A DNA stretch of 64,000 nt from Aquarana catesbeiana (taxonomy: Eukaryota > Chordata > Amphibia > Anura > Ranidae). Shown piece by piece: positions 9,000 through 19,293 of this stretch. The translations under genes and the position numbers were made by a program. Under the pieces are notes generated by a model. That model was not told the origin of the DNA. It made no database searches and worked only from the letters and a program-made list of their open reading frames with translations. The first letter of the stretch is position 1. Every line of letters starts with the position of its first letter. The stretch is taken from contig NC_133327.1 of assembly GCF_042186555.1 (NCBI RefSeq), positions 106,605,167 to 106,669,166 on the forward strand, written 5' to 3'.

Positions 9000-10607
9000 C
9001 TCCAAACTGTAAACGTGTAAATAGTGTTTTGTTTTAACTTCAAACAACGTTTAAGGACCTTGCTAATTAGTTTTGTTGGAGAGTTTTGTCTTTCAGGGAC
9101 GTCTGAAGATGCTTGCATGTGAATAGCAGAAGTCTGAAATTGCTGGCTAGTGGGGGAGAATTATGGAAGAAATGCTGAATAGACAATATATCACTATACA
9201 TGGAATTATAAAGTATTCATGGACTCTCTCGAAATTCATCAAGCAATGGACCTTTTTTTCTTTTTTCTTCAACGCCCTAATTTTTAATTTTTCTCCCTTT
9301 TCCTGATATATTTTGCTTTTATTTTTTATTTTCTTTATGTTTTGTTTTCTTGAACTTTATCTTAAAACCAAAGAGAAGCATTTAAACCTAAAATAATTTT
9401 CATGACATCTGTACATATTACATAATGCGTATTGATCAATATATTTGACATCTAAGGTGAGATGCTGCACAATGGCTTGGCATAGCATAAATTTTAGTAT
9501 GTTGGGTGGTTTTCCTAAATTTATAAGAGGGGTGAGTGAAATTCATCACTCTAGTCATGATTTGAAACTTTGTTGAATCAGTTGTTTATAATATGCTAAA
9601 GGCTATGACATATATGGATGAAAAAGACCTTTCTACCTTTCATGGTGAAGATACTGGCAAAAATTTCCACTGCCGCTTTGTCTGGATAGAAGATCTGATA
9701 AACACTGATGTCAAGCTGATTCTATCTGAACCATCGTTTCCACTGCCGCTTTGTCTGGATAGAAGATCTGATAAACACTGATGTCAAGCTGATTCTATCT
9801 GAACCATCGTGTGGGGGTATATGTATATGTTGGTATACCATTCAAGTGTAATTATGGACTGAATGATCCAAGTAACTGCTTTATTGAAGGCAATGAGGGG
9901 TCGGCCTACAGCAAATTACAAAAGCAAATTGTGGCTGGCAATCAACAAATTCTGATACTTGACAGGTACACATCCCAGTCATCATTGTTCAAATAGGAAA
10001 TGGAAAGAAGCAGATGTGAATTGTAAAATGCTTGCAAGATGGACTCATGAATGTCAAGTGCAAGGAAATAGTTTGCAGTACAGTTAACCTTTTGACCTTG
10101 AAAGTGAGTGCTGGTACATTGATGGTTCTTCTTACTATAAAGATGAAAGTAGAGTGTTTGCGTAAAAGCATCTTTAAAAATGAAAAGCTTGAGCCTGGAG
10201 ATGAGAGAATCCTGGACTTGTGGATTGGAGTTCCCAGAGCATACCAAGTTTACTTTCAGTGAGATGGTGAGAGATGTGATGAAGTCAGACCGAAGAATGG
10301 ACTGTGAAATCAGCTCGTCTTTGTGCAATTTTCAAGATCTTGATGTGATATAATAAGGCCTAACAGCTATTATGGGCCACTGATGTTTACCAAATCCTTT
10401 TCTAGTCATGGTCTAAAAGTTATATTATCTAATAACTGTTTCATGGGGATATTTTAGAGGCTGGCGAAGAGAGATGTAACCAGTTTCAACTTCATATTTT
10501 ATATGAGCCATTGTAAAGCATCCAGTACCTTAAATCATAATGATATTTTTTGTTGTTTGATTTATGGGTCAGTTCTAGTAGTTAGAACCGACCCAAGTGG
10601 GGGTATA
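9000..10607 (+). other. Non-coding or decayed 3' interior of the LTR element
   Basis: This 1.6-kb stretch holds only short ORFs (about 60 codons) with no recognisable pol or env motif. It includes a pyrimidine- and T-rich block (about 9245-9360), an exact tandem duplication (9664-9809) and purine/G tracts such as aagtggggg just before the 3' LTR, which could be the polypurine tract. Confidence 0.5.
9664..9809 (+). repeat. Exact 73-bp tandem duplication (two copies)
   Basis: Positions 9664-9736 are repeated as 9737-9809 with no difference seen. The repeat shifts frame, because 73 is not a multiple of 3, so any coding continuity here would be broken. Confidence 0.95.
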
Positions 10608-11460
10608 TGTTGTAATATGTTGGCCAATTTATGTATAATATTGTATTGGAGTGCCATGCTGACCAGAAATTCAGTTGCATTGTCCAACTGAATTTTAACA
10701 TAGCAAGGGGACAGCTGAAAACCCTTTGATGTGTTAGTCTCATGCAAGTCTACCTAGGGGTGTGAGGTATGGGCTGTTAACCTAATTGAACATTTCAAAG
10801 GGTACATTGTTTAAAGGACCATAGAAGAAATATTTATTGATGGTAATTAGACTTGAGGGGGTAACAATGGGATCAAGGAGTGTTTTGGGTTGGCCTAGCG
10901 GAGGCTCCCTCCTGTGGGGCTAATTTATCAGGGGGGCTTGTTGATATGCAGGAATGTAGGTATTCCAAGGGCTCAAAAGGGTGTTCAGGTGGTATCTGTT
11001 AATATAATTACACATATCTAAAGGGGACTTGTTGATGTTGATATGCGGGAGTGCAAATTGGGGTGGTTCACGGCTGGGGGTTGTTGTCTGTTTGAAAGAC
11101 TAAAGCTAATCAAAGTCCTAAATTGAAACGGCCAATCAAATTGCTCAGCCATTCAATATTTAGTGAATATAACACGGCATTCAGTCTATAGTTTAAGTGA
11201 GGCTTGTCTGTGTATGGCTGGGAACACACAGGCCTAGGAATATGGGTCTCTGAATTATATTTCCTCTGTCGGATTTTTTTGTCATCTGTGGACTTTGGAC
11301 TTTGTTCTGTGTTGGAAGTCAATAAAGTGCATCTCTCTGGAAGAATTGGGTTGCTGCGGAAGAGTACTTACATCATCATTATAATAATACCTAAATATTA
11401 ATTATCATACCCACTCTACATCATATCACCCAGTATATATTAATATACCCGATCACTACA
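10608..11460 (+). repeat. 3' LTR, 853 bp, intact
   Basis: This is the uninterrupted partner of the 5' LTR and preserves the empty site of the L1 insertion. AATAAA lies at 11321-11326. The element ends ACTACA and is followed by the ttgcc duplication at 11461-11465. Confidence 0.95.
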
Positions 11461-11730
11461 TTGCCCACCCTCTCTCCCTTTAAAGGTTTGGCTCATTTTG
11501 GGCTCAGGGCTGCTCCACATAGCCAGTGTGTGCCCTGCAGCTCAAAATCATTTCAGATAACAGGTATGTGTCACGTTTTTTTAATTTTTTGCTTTTATAC
11601 TTTAGACATGGTTTTTTGTTAGTCCTCCCCTTTGGGTTCTATTCTTACTTCATATTTCTGCAGCTGATCCTCCTGCCCATTTCGCCATGAGCCATTCGTC
11701 TCGCAGTCAAGATCCTCTTGTGTCTAAAAG

Positions 11731-11815
11731 GTATGGGACCATCTTTTAGGTGAGTATAAAAAAAAAAAAAAAAAAAAAGAGCGCGCCACTTACAAACAAA
11801 CCCTGTTTGCTGCAG
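11731..11815 (+). other. Predicted 85-bp intron in DIRS gag
   Basis: The donor AAAAG|gtatgg and acceptor gctgcag|CCC keep the frame between the ATG exon and the downstream gag frame. The intron contains a run of about 20 A bases and an in-frame stop. A stronger-looking donor, gtgagt at 11750, lies after the stop and would not give an open frame. Confidence 0.5.
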
Positions 11816-12511
11816 CCCTGTTCCTGCTAAGCGGTCCAGAAAGTCTTCAAGACACTATGACAACGACGACAGCCCTGAGCGAGAGTCACGTTCTTCACAT
11901 CATAAGTCTTCCAGGAGATCTGGGTCTAGAAGACGTCATTGCTCTCCACCCCCATCTCCAGGGTTAAACAAGAAGTGCTGGGCATGTGGCACTGTACCAC
12001 TCCCTGATAAATTGGTCTGTAAGGACTGTCTCAGGGACTACGCAGCCAACCGAGCGCTAGGGAGTCGTCAGGTGGTCAATCTGCTCAAACAGACCATGAA
12101 GGACCCTTTCTCAGAACTGGCAGCAATAATTCCCACCCATGTGGCTTCTCAGGCACAAGGCCTAGACCCCGACATCCCGGGTCTTTCATCGGGCAGTAAC
12201 CTGCTACCATCTTCAGGAAGCACAGCCAGACATTCTTCCTCTGAGGATCTTTCTGGAGAGTCATTGGAGGAAATTGAACCATCAGCTTTCAGTTTTTCCT
12301 TGGTCCAACCATTTGTTGAGGCAGTGAAAAACGCTATTGGTTGGGAGGATCCGGAAGAGCCACCTCAAAAGTCAAAGATTCATTTTCCTTTCCACAAGAG
12401 AAAACAAGTTTTTTTCCCGTTAATGGGAGAGATTAAGGAAATCATAGAGAATGAATGGAATAAAACAGACAAAAAGAAGATTTTCATTAGCCCGTATGTC
12501 CAAGTTGTATC

Positions 12512-12710
12512 CTTTAGCTCAGTGGTCATCAACCCTGTCCTCAGGGCCCACTAACAGGCCAGGTTTGCAAGATAACTGAAATACATCACAGGTGATATCA
12601 TTTGCTGCTCAGTGATTGCACTATTCTAGTCTGCATCTCCCCAAGGTAATACATAAAACCTGGCCTGTTAGTGGGCCCTGAGGACAGGGTTGATGACCAC
12701 TGCTTTAGCT
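12512..12710. mobile_element. hAT-like MITE with 8-bp target duplication
   Basis: The element occupies 12520-12702 (183 bp). Terminal inverted repeats of more than 40 bp begin cagtggtcatcaaccc. The flanks are the 8-bp duplication ctttagct at 12512-12519 and 12703-12710. An 8-bp duplication and a CAGxGGTxxxCAACC-type end fit the hAT superfamily. There is no coding capacity. Confidence 0.93.
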
Positions 12711-13630
12711 CATAAGGATACACAATCTTTAAGTTAAATGCCTGTGGTTGACGCAGCAGTTTTACGGCTAGCAAAGAACATGACACTGTCGATGGAGGAT
12801 TCAACTTCATTCAAGGATCCCCTGGACAAACAAATTGATTTGGATCTCAAGAGGAGCTATCCAGCTGCAGGAGCAGCTTGCAGACCTGCCATTGCACTAA
12901 CGTCTGTTTCTAACGCCATTAGGTCATGGACAGAAAACATAGAAGCAGCCCTCCGTCAGGACTTCCCCAAGGATGATATAATCAAGGCTCTGGAGGAGCT
13001 AAAGTTGGCGGCAGATTTTGAGGGTAAAGCAGCCATTGACACGGTCCGCTGTTCGGTCAACTCAGTGCTACACTCGGTCATGCCAAAGACGGCCCTATGG
13101 CTGAAACCATGGACTACTGATCTTGTGTCAAAACAGAATTGGTGCAAGATTCGGTTTGATGGGAAATCCCTCTTCGGGGAGAGGCTGGATAAAGCAATTT
13201 CCAGAGTAACAGGGGGGAAATCCGGCTTGCTTCCTCAGGACAGGAAGGTCCGGAGAACAAGAAATTATTTATCTCGCTTCCGGCAATCAAGCTTCAGAGA
13301 TATCAGGCAATCTCGCCCCTTTAAAGACAACAAGAGATCGTGGCAAGGCACTAAGTCGTCATTTCTGGGCACCAGAAAGAACAAGACTCTCACTGCTCCC
13401 CAAGAGGGGACGAAGTCTTTTTGATGCCAGAGGGGCGGAGATGCACCCAGTAGGAGCCTGACTAAAACGTTTTTTTCCCAGTCTGGGTTGCCAGATGCCA
13501 GGACCCATGGGTCCTATCAACAATTCGGTACAGACATTTTTGGACTTTTTTTCATCAGCCTCTACACACATCCTTCAAGGAAAGCCAGATTTCGACCGCC
13601 CTGGAGAAAGCTCTGGCCTTAGGTCTGTTT

Positions 13631-14218
13631 ATGAAGTCGCTACAGCATCAGGGGGCAGCGGAACCTGTCCCTCCATTAGAACAATTGACAGGTTTTTATT
13701 CCACCCTCTTCCTGGTACAGAAGAGAACGGGCGACTGGAGGCCTGTAATAGATCTGAAGAGACTCAACAGGTACATTCATCTCGAGAGTTTCAAGATGGA
13801 GTCGCTGCAGACAATCATTTAAGTCATACAACCAGGAGATTGGTTGATACCAGTAGACCTGCAGGACGCCTACCTTCATGTCCCTATCCTACCATCTTTT
13901 CAAAAGTATCTAAGGTTCGCAGTGGGTCATGTCCACCTGCAATTCCAGGCTCTACCCTTCTGGCTTTGCACCTCCCCTCGGGTGTCTACGAAGGTGTTAA
14001 TATCTGTCCTGGCCCCTCTAAGGGAGAGAGGGTTAAGAATTAACCACTATCTGGACGACATCCTATTGTTATCAAACAATCCGGATCAACTTATAGCCCA
14101 CAGAGAAATACTTCTGCGATCATTGTCAGAACTAGGTTGGTTAGTGAACCACCAAAAGAGCCAGCTGATCCCAACACAACAAATTATTTACCTGGAGCAA
14201 TGTTCGATACAGATCTGA
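13631..14218 (+). pseudogene. DIRS reverse transcriptase domain
   Basis: Two ORFs in the same frame (13631-13822 and 13844-14218), separated by a stop, encode the reverse transcriptase core. LFLVQKRTGDWRPVIDLKRLN is the fingers motif. PVDLQDAYLHVPI holds the first catalytic Asp. HYLDDILLLS holds the YLDD catalytic pair. The H-x-P-I and NHQKSQLIP segments are DIRS/Ty3-like. Upstream, a frame at 13495-14043 reads across the same DNA out of frame. The stop and the shift after 14137 mean this copy is not functional. Confidence 0.85.
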
Positions 14219-14900
14219 CCACAGTCTCTTTACCTCAACAGAAGATGGAGGGCATCATTCAAAAGATATTGAAGACCATACGGAAGTCCCACTTGTCAGC
14301 TTCACAATGTCTGAGCCTCATAGGCATGATATATTCTTGTATTCCTCTGGTCCCGTGGTCTCACTGGCATCCGAGACACTTCCAGACAGGTTTTTTAGCA
14401 CAATGGAAAAAGCAACGTCTATCTCAGACAATTCTGTTGTCAACCCTGATGTCCAGGAGCCTGCACTGGTGGACCAGACCAGAAAATCTCTTCTGTTATC
14501 ATCTGGGTTCTCATTCTTGGACCACAATTACATCAGATGTGAGTGATCAAGGGTGGGGTGCCCATTGCAGAGAGGTCAGGGTCCAGGGGGAGATGGTCCT
14601 TTCCCACCAGGGGGATAGTATCCAATGTATTGGAAATCAGAGCAGCTTTTCTAGCTTTAACTTCGTTTGCACCACAAATCAGGGGATAGAGGGCGCTTCT
14701 GCGCCTGGAAAACAAAGCTGCAGTTTCATATCTTCAGAAACAAGGGGCACCCACAGCAGGACGCTTCTGAGGGAAGTGAAACCTATAATGGTCTGGGCCG
14801 AAAGGAACCTGGTGCACCTCAGAGCGATATAGATCTCCCAGGCAAAATGAACACAGAGGCAGACGTCTTGTCAAGGGGATTTGGGGACAACGAGTGGTCA
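14137..14900 (+). pseudogene. DIRS RNase H-like region, frameshifted
   Basis: The frame shifts around 14137-14218 and continues with a connection segment (SLIGMIYSCIPLVPWSHWH) and an RNase H-type beginning (TTITSDVSDQGWGAH). A further shift leads into the frame at 14667. Its opening residues, GKMNTEADVLSRG, are the family's end of RNase H. At least two frame changes show decay. Confidence 0.7.
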
Positions 14901-15519
14901 CTCCACCCCCATGTGTTCGACCAGATTTCCCATCTATGGCAGACCCCACAGGTGGACCTCTTTGCTTTCCAGGAGAATTCCAAGCTCAGGAGGATTCTTT
15001 TCTCGCCTTCCACACCCACAAGCAGAGGGAGTAGACGCGTTATCGTGTCCTTGGAACTTCAAGACGGCCTACGCCTTTCCTCCTCGACTGCTCATCTTGA
15101 AGTTTCTCCTCAGACTCCTAAGGGAACCAGTTCAAATACTGGCAATATTAAATTTTTGGCCGAAGAGGCCTTGGTTCCCCCTAGCCTTGCACCTCAGTGT
15201 GAATCCTCCTATCAAGATTCCCCCCTTCCTGCAGTTGTTGACCCAGGGCAGGCTAATCCATCCAGATCCACAGAAGCTGGATCTTCGAGTATGGGGGTTG
15301 AAAAGAGGAGGTTTGAGTTGTTAGAATGTTCCCAGGAAGTCATATTCACCTTGCTGAAAGCCAGGAAACCAGCAACCAATGCAATATATGCTAAGATTTG
15401 GGAAAAGTTCCTATCTTACGCCACAGGAAAGGGTTTTGATCCAGTCTTTCCTACTACTGTTGATATTTTGAGTTTTCTTCAAACAGGTTTCAATTTGGGT
15501 CTCAGCCAGAGTTTCTTTA
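14823..15519 (+). pseudogene. DIRS tyrosine recombinase, N-terminal part
   Basis: After the ADVLSR segment, the frame contains EWSLHPHVFDQISHLW and VDLFAFQ, which resemble the linker between RNase H and recombinase in DIRS elements. Further on is a helical stretch (VIFTLLKARKPATNAIYAKIWEKF) typical of the recombinase N-terminal DNA-binding domain. The frame reaches the Harbinger-like MITE at 15520 and is cut there. Confidence 0.65.
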
Positions 15520-15906
15520 GGGCTCTTTCACATGGGGGATCCATATGTCCGTTTTTCATCCTTCCGTTATCGGATGAAAAACGGACATACATGTATCCCT
15601 ATGGAGCGTCGGATGTCAGCGGTGACATGTCCGCTGACATCCGACCCGCTCCAATCCGAAAAGTGTAACGGAGGAAAACCCTACTTTTCCATCCGTTTTT
15701 GGATCGGATGACGACAGACACTACGGTCCGTTATCATCCGATCCCCCATAGGGGAGAGCGGCGCTCTGACAGGTCCGTCGCTGAACAGTGTGCAGTGATG
15801 GACCTGTCATCTTCCTGCTCAGCGGGGATCGGCGGGGCGATCCCCGCTGAGCAAGCGGGTGTTCACGGGGCGGATCATCACTGATCCTCCCCGTGTGAAA
15901 GAGCCC
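15520..15906. mobile_element. Harbinger-like MITE, 387 bp
   Basis: The terminal inverted repeats read gggctctttcacatgggg at the left and the complement of gggctctttcacacgggg at the right. The flanking 3-bp duplication is tta at 15517-15519 and 15907-15909. A TWA duplication fits PIF/Harbinger. Internal hairpins around 15560-15720 use repeated cggatg/catccg words. It splits the DIRS recombinase frame. Confidence 0.9.
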
Positions 15907-15909
15907 TTA

Positions 15910-16715
15910 AAGTACAAGTGTAGGCAATCGCTGCAGCAACCAACAAAAGGTGGGCAGGATATTCTCTAGTGGTCACATTTCTCAAAGGTGTACTGAAGAT
16001 GCGCCCTCCAACCAGGCGTTACTTTCCGAAGTGGGAGCTTCCTCTAATAATAGAAGTCCTATCCGCTCACCCATTTGCACCGGTAGATAAAATCTCAATT
16101 TGGAATCTAACCTTGAAAACAACCTTTCTCCTGGCTATCACATGCGGCAGGAGGATTTCGGAGCTTCACTCTCTGGGAGTGGGAGATTAACACATTTCCT
16201 TTTTCCCAGACAGGGAAGAACTTCACCCTCTCCGAGGGTTCACACCTAAAGTCACCACAATGGCACATCTGTCGGAACCATGGGCATTACCAGTGTTTTC
16301 TGACCCAGAATCAAGCTCCTGTCATGAGTTAGATATCTCCAAAGTTCTCAGGGCCTACTTGGAAGCCACAGCAAATTTTATGAACTCTGACAGACTTCTC
16401 ATCATCCCATGGGGCAAGAATAGAGGAAGAGAGGCTTCCCCCAGAACCTTGGCCTCCTGGGTTGTCAAATTAATACAAAAAGCTTACAGGGTTAGGAACT
16501 TGGATCCTCCGGCTCAGGTGAATGCTCATTCAATAACAGCAGTATCAGCATCTTGGGCAGAGAGGGTAAATGTTTCCCTTGAAAAAGTATGCAGGGCCGC
16601 CACTTGGTCTTCTCGGCACATGTTCCTTAAACATTATCGTATTGATCCCGGGGCTATTACAACAGTAAAGTTCGGGAGAAGAACGCTTTATGCTGCTATG
16701 TCTGTGTCTAATTAA
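15910..16715 (+). pseudogene. DIRS tyrosine recombinase, catalytic part
   Basis: Frames at 15969-16190 and 16260-16715 (one stop between them) encode the catalytic domain. TFLLAITCGRRISELHSL holds the first catalytic Arg. NAHSITAVSASWA is where the family has H-x-x-R, but the Arg position is Thr here. CRAATWSSRHMFLKHYR holds the His/Trp and nucleophile Tyr. In an active element this enzyme would integrate the circular DNA without a target duplication. The stop, the MITE and the Arg-to-Thr change indicate a dead copy. Confidence 0.8.
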
Positions 16716-16775
16716 AGTTTTTTTCGTTAAAGCATTAAACCCACCAGTGTGAGCTAGTTATTTATCATATGTATG

Positions 16776-17034
16776 CTGCCATGGAGGCTCCAGGAAAACA
16801 GAAAATTGTATCATACTTAACATAATTTTCCTTTCCTGGTGCCTATCCATGGCAGCATAAACTTCCACCCTAGGTATTCTATATTATGAAGAATGTTGGG
16901 GGAAGGGCTATGCCCTTTAATTTATGCTATTCACTAGTCCTGAAGGAGGAGTAGAGGCGGAGCTCTATCACATGGATGCTGCCATGGATAGGCACCAGGA
17001 AAGGAAAATTACGGTAAGTATGATACAATTTTCT
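16776..17034. repeat. DIRS right-end inverted repeats
   Basis: A segment beginning atgctgccatgga occurs three times: plus at about 16776, inverted ending at 16858 and plus again at about 16976. The last pair is complementary over roughly 58 bp (16801-16858 with 16977-17034). This fits the terminal repeat plus internal complementary region of DIRS elements. The element appears to end near 17034, where Tc1 sequence begins. Confidence 0.75.
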
Positions 17035-17967
17035 ATTATTTGATTCCCTATCAATCAGCAAGATTTCTGTCTCCCAGGTGTCTTCTATACAGATAACAAG
17101 CTGAGATTAGGAGCACTATCTTAAAGGGAGTGCTCCCAATCTCAACTTTTTACCTGTATAAAAGACACCTGTCCACAGAAGCAATCAGATTCCAATCTCT
17201 CCACCATGGCAAAGACTAAAGAGCTGTCCAAGGATGTCAGGGATGAGATTGTAGGCCTACAAGACCATCGCCAAGCAGCTTGGTGAGAGAGTGACAACAG
17301 TTGGCGCTATTATTCGCAAATGGAAGAAACACAAAATAACTGTCAATCTCCCTCGGTCTGGGGCTCCATGCAAGATCTCACCTCATATAGTTTCAATGAT
17401 CATGAGAACAGTGAGGAATCAGCCCAGAACTACACAGGAGAATCTTGTCAGTGATTTCAAGGCAGCTGGGACCATAGTCACCAAGAAAACAATTGGTAAC
17501 ACACTACTCCATGAAGGACTGAAATGCTGCAGCTCCTGCAAGGTCCCCCTGCTCAAGAAAGCACATGTACAGGCCCATCTGAAGTTTGCTAATGAACATC
17601 TGAATGATTCAGAGGAGAACTGGGTGAAAGTGTTGTGGTCACATGAGAGCAAAATCAAGCTCTTTGGCATCAACTCAACTCACCATGTTTGGAGGAGGAG
17701 GAATGCTGCCTATGAACACCATCCCCACCATCAAACTTTGAGGTGTAAACATTATGCTTTGGGGGGGGGGGGTTCTGCTAAGGGAACAGGACAACTTCAT
17801 GCATCAAAGGGACGATGGACGGGGTCATGTACCGTTGAATCTTGGGTAAGAACCTCCTTCCCTCAGCCAGGGCATTGAAAATGGGTCTTGGATGGGTATT
17901 CCATCATGACCATAACCTAAAACACACACAGGCATGGCAACAAAGGAGTGGCTCAAGAAGAAGCACA

Positions 17968-18067
17968 TTAAAGAGGAACTGCAGTCCGCTCACATAATTT
18001 GTAATAAAAACATCTTTGCCATGCTGAAGCTACCCTCTAACCACTTTGCATATTGTTTTATATATAT

Positions 18068-18108
<41 letters not shown>

Positions 18109-19293
18109 CACACACACACATACAGTGATTCGGTCCTTTCCAACTAAAAAGAGAAAAATTTAACCCTGCGCTCACCCAACAGAAAAGCAGCTCACACAAC
18201 AAATAGGATATTGTCAAAATTTCAGTGCATAGACAAGTGTAGCGCTTGTAAATTAAAAAACTTATATACATTTATAAGAGTAAAGAAACGTCTATATCGA
18301 TCAACAATAAATACAAAATATGACAAATTAACAAATAAAGTCTTTGATGATCTTCAGGTGTTTTTTAGACTGAAAGAGGCTGATGTTAGTCCAAAAAAGT
18401 ATATAATTCCTTATTCACCACGTGGGTAACGCATGCAAAGATGTGATGGACCCTCCCCATAGAGAAAAAGTGAAGTCTGGATATGTTTGGGAGTCTTGTC
18501 GCCATCTAATCGTGAGGCCCTTCCTTCTCATTGCCCGTTGGGGCTACAAGCTTGATTGACTCATTGAACGTACGTTCCTATGAGTTCAATCCTTCCGGTA
18601 AGCCTTCACTTTTTCTCTATGTGGAGGGTCCATCACATCTTTGCATGCGTTACCCACGTGGTGAATAAGGAATTATATACTTTTTTGGACTAACATCAGC
18701 CTCTTTCAGTCTAAAAAACACCTGAAGATCATCAAAGACTTTATTTGTTAATTTGTCATATTTTGTATTCATTGTTGATCGATATAGACGTTTCTTTACT
18801 CTTATAAATGTATATAGGTCCTTTCCAACTATGCTGCAGAAATCTCCTTCCACCAAGTCTGGCTGCATCCATTTTAACTGTGGGCAGCTGAAGCTGCTGC
18901 CTGTTCACTTCCTGGATTTACAGAGGCACACCTCTAGCTCTGAGGCTCTCATTAGCCCTCTTATGACTCATCCCAGTCCCCCTTCCTGGCAAACTCTCAG
19001 GAGAGTGAGAGAGAGAGCTGTGCATAATGTCATAAGCCTAGGCTTTTTACCAGACAAGAAACAGGATATGGGCTGTATAAGGTATTTACTGTCAGAAAAA
19101 AAATCTTTTACTATTCAAAGTTAAAACAAGGGCAGAAGATTAAATAGATGGAAAGATGAATAAATAACTGAAGTTCCGCTTTAAGTGTTCATGTAAAAAG
19201 TCCTTATAATAGACAAACCTGAATAGATCTATTAAACCTTAAAAAAGATTTAATAGATGGAATGTTGAAAAATTGACTGAAGGTCCGCTTTAA
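17968..19293. mobile_element. piggyBac-like TTAA MITE, host of a palindromic insertion
   Basis: TTAA lies at both ends (17968-17971 and 19290-19293). The termini read ttaaagaggaactgcag and the complement of ttaaagcggaccttcag. The host Tc1 sequence is continuous across one TTAA, which proves the insertion. Inside are a TA/CA microsatellite (about 18057-18122) and the palindromic insertion at 18147-18816. There is no transposase. Confidence 0.88.
18132..18831. mobile_element. Palindromic insertion with 15-bp direct repeats (copy A)
   Basis: The 15-bp repeat ggtcctttccaacta is at 18132-18146 and 18817-18831. Between them are an unpaired tail (18147-18262, 116 bp), a left arm (18263-18475), a 128-bp loop and a right arm (18604-18816). 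The arms are about 213 bp each and nearly identical as reverse complements, so both strands encode the same short ORF. The right arm abuts the right repeat directly. No poly(A), known terminal motif or coding gene was identified. Confidence 0.85.

Larger units (their letters stand above)
250..11460 (+). mobile_element. LTR retroelement (endogenous retrovirus-like), gag-like interior, no pol seen
   Basis: Two near-identical LTRs flank a 3.4-kb interior (7183-10607). Both LTRs begin TGTTG and end ACTACA. A perfect 5-bp target-site duplication, ttgcc, lies at 245-249 and 11461-11465. A primer-binding-site-like sequence starting TGGTGCC follows the left LTR. The interior has a chain of gag-like ORFs at 7500-8999 and then mostly AT-rich non-coding or decayed DNA. 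No reverse transcriptase, protease or integrase motif was found, so the copy looks non-autonomous. The family is uncertain: a 5-bp duplication fits several LTR superfamilies, including retroviral and BEL/Pao lineages. A complete L1 insertion interrupts the 5' LTR. Confidence 0.9.
11687..13424 (+). pseudogene. DIRS gag-like gene with predicted small intron, MITE-interrupted
   Basis: An ATG at 11687 opens a short frame (SHSSRSQDPLVSK) that stops at 11747. A GT donor at 11731 and a CAG acceptor ending at 11815 would remove 85 bp and join it in frame to a Ser/Arg-rich stretch. A C-x2-C...C-x2-C motif (CWACG...CKDC) and the frame ending at 12554 follow. The second part (12738-13424) has the VDAAVLRLAK-type segment and a basic C terminus. 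An hAT-like MITE at 12520-12702 separates the two, and a further shift lies nearby. The product would be the DIRS Gag-like nucleoprotein. The splice is an inference; no transcript was available. Confidence 0.65.
11466..17034 (+). mobile_element. DIRS-like tyrosine-recombinase retrotransposon, degraded
   Basis: In order on the plus strand are a gag-like ORF with a Cys motif and a likely intron, a reverse transcriptase with YLDD, an RNase H-like region, a C-terminal tyrosine recombinase and a set of inverted repeats at the right end. That order, and a recombinase in place of an integrase, is the DIRS layout. The frames contain several shifts and stops, and two MITEs interrupt the coding part. 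The left boundary is not seen; the LTR element interrupts that side. Confidence 0.85.

Noticed and set aside
9593..9996. Short ORFs as an env remnant of the LTR element
   Set aside because: Only 60-codon pieces with no signal peptide, cysteine pattern or membrane segment that would support env.
18211..18868. Two identical short ORFs on opposite strands
   Set aside because: They are the two arms of one palindrome, not a duplicated gene.
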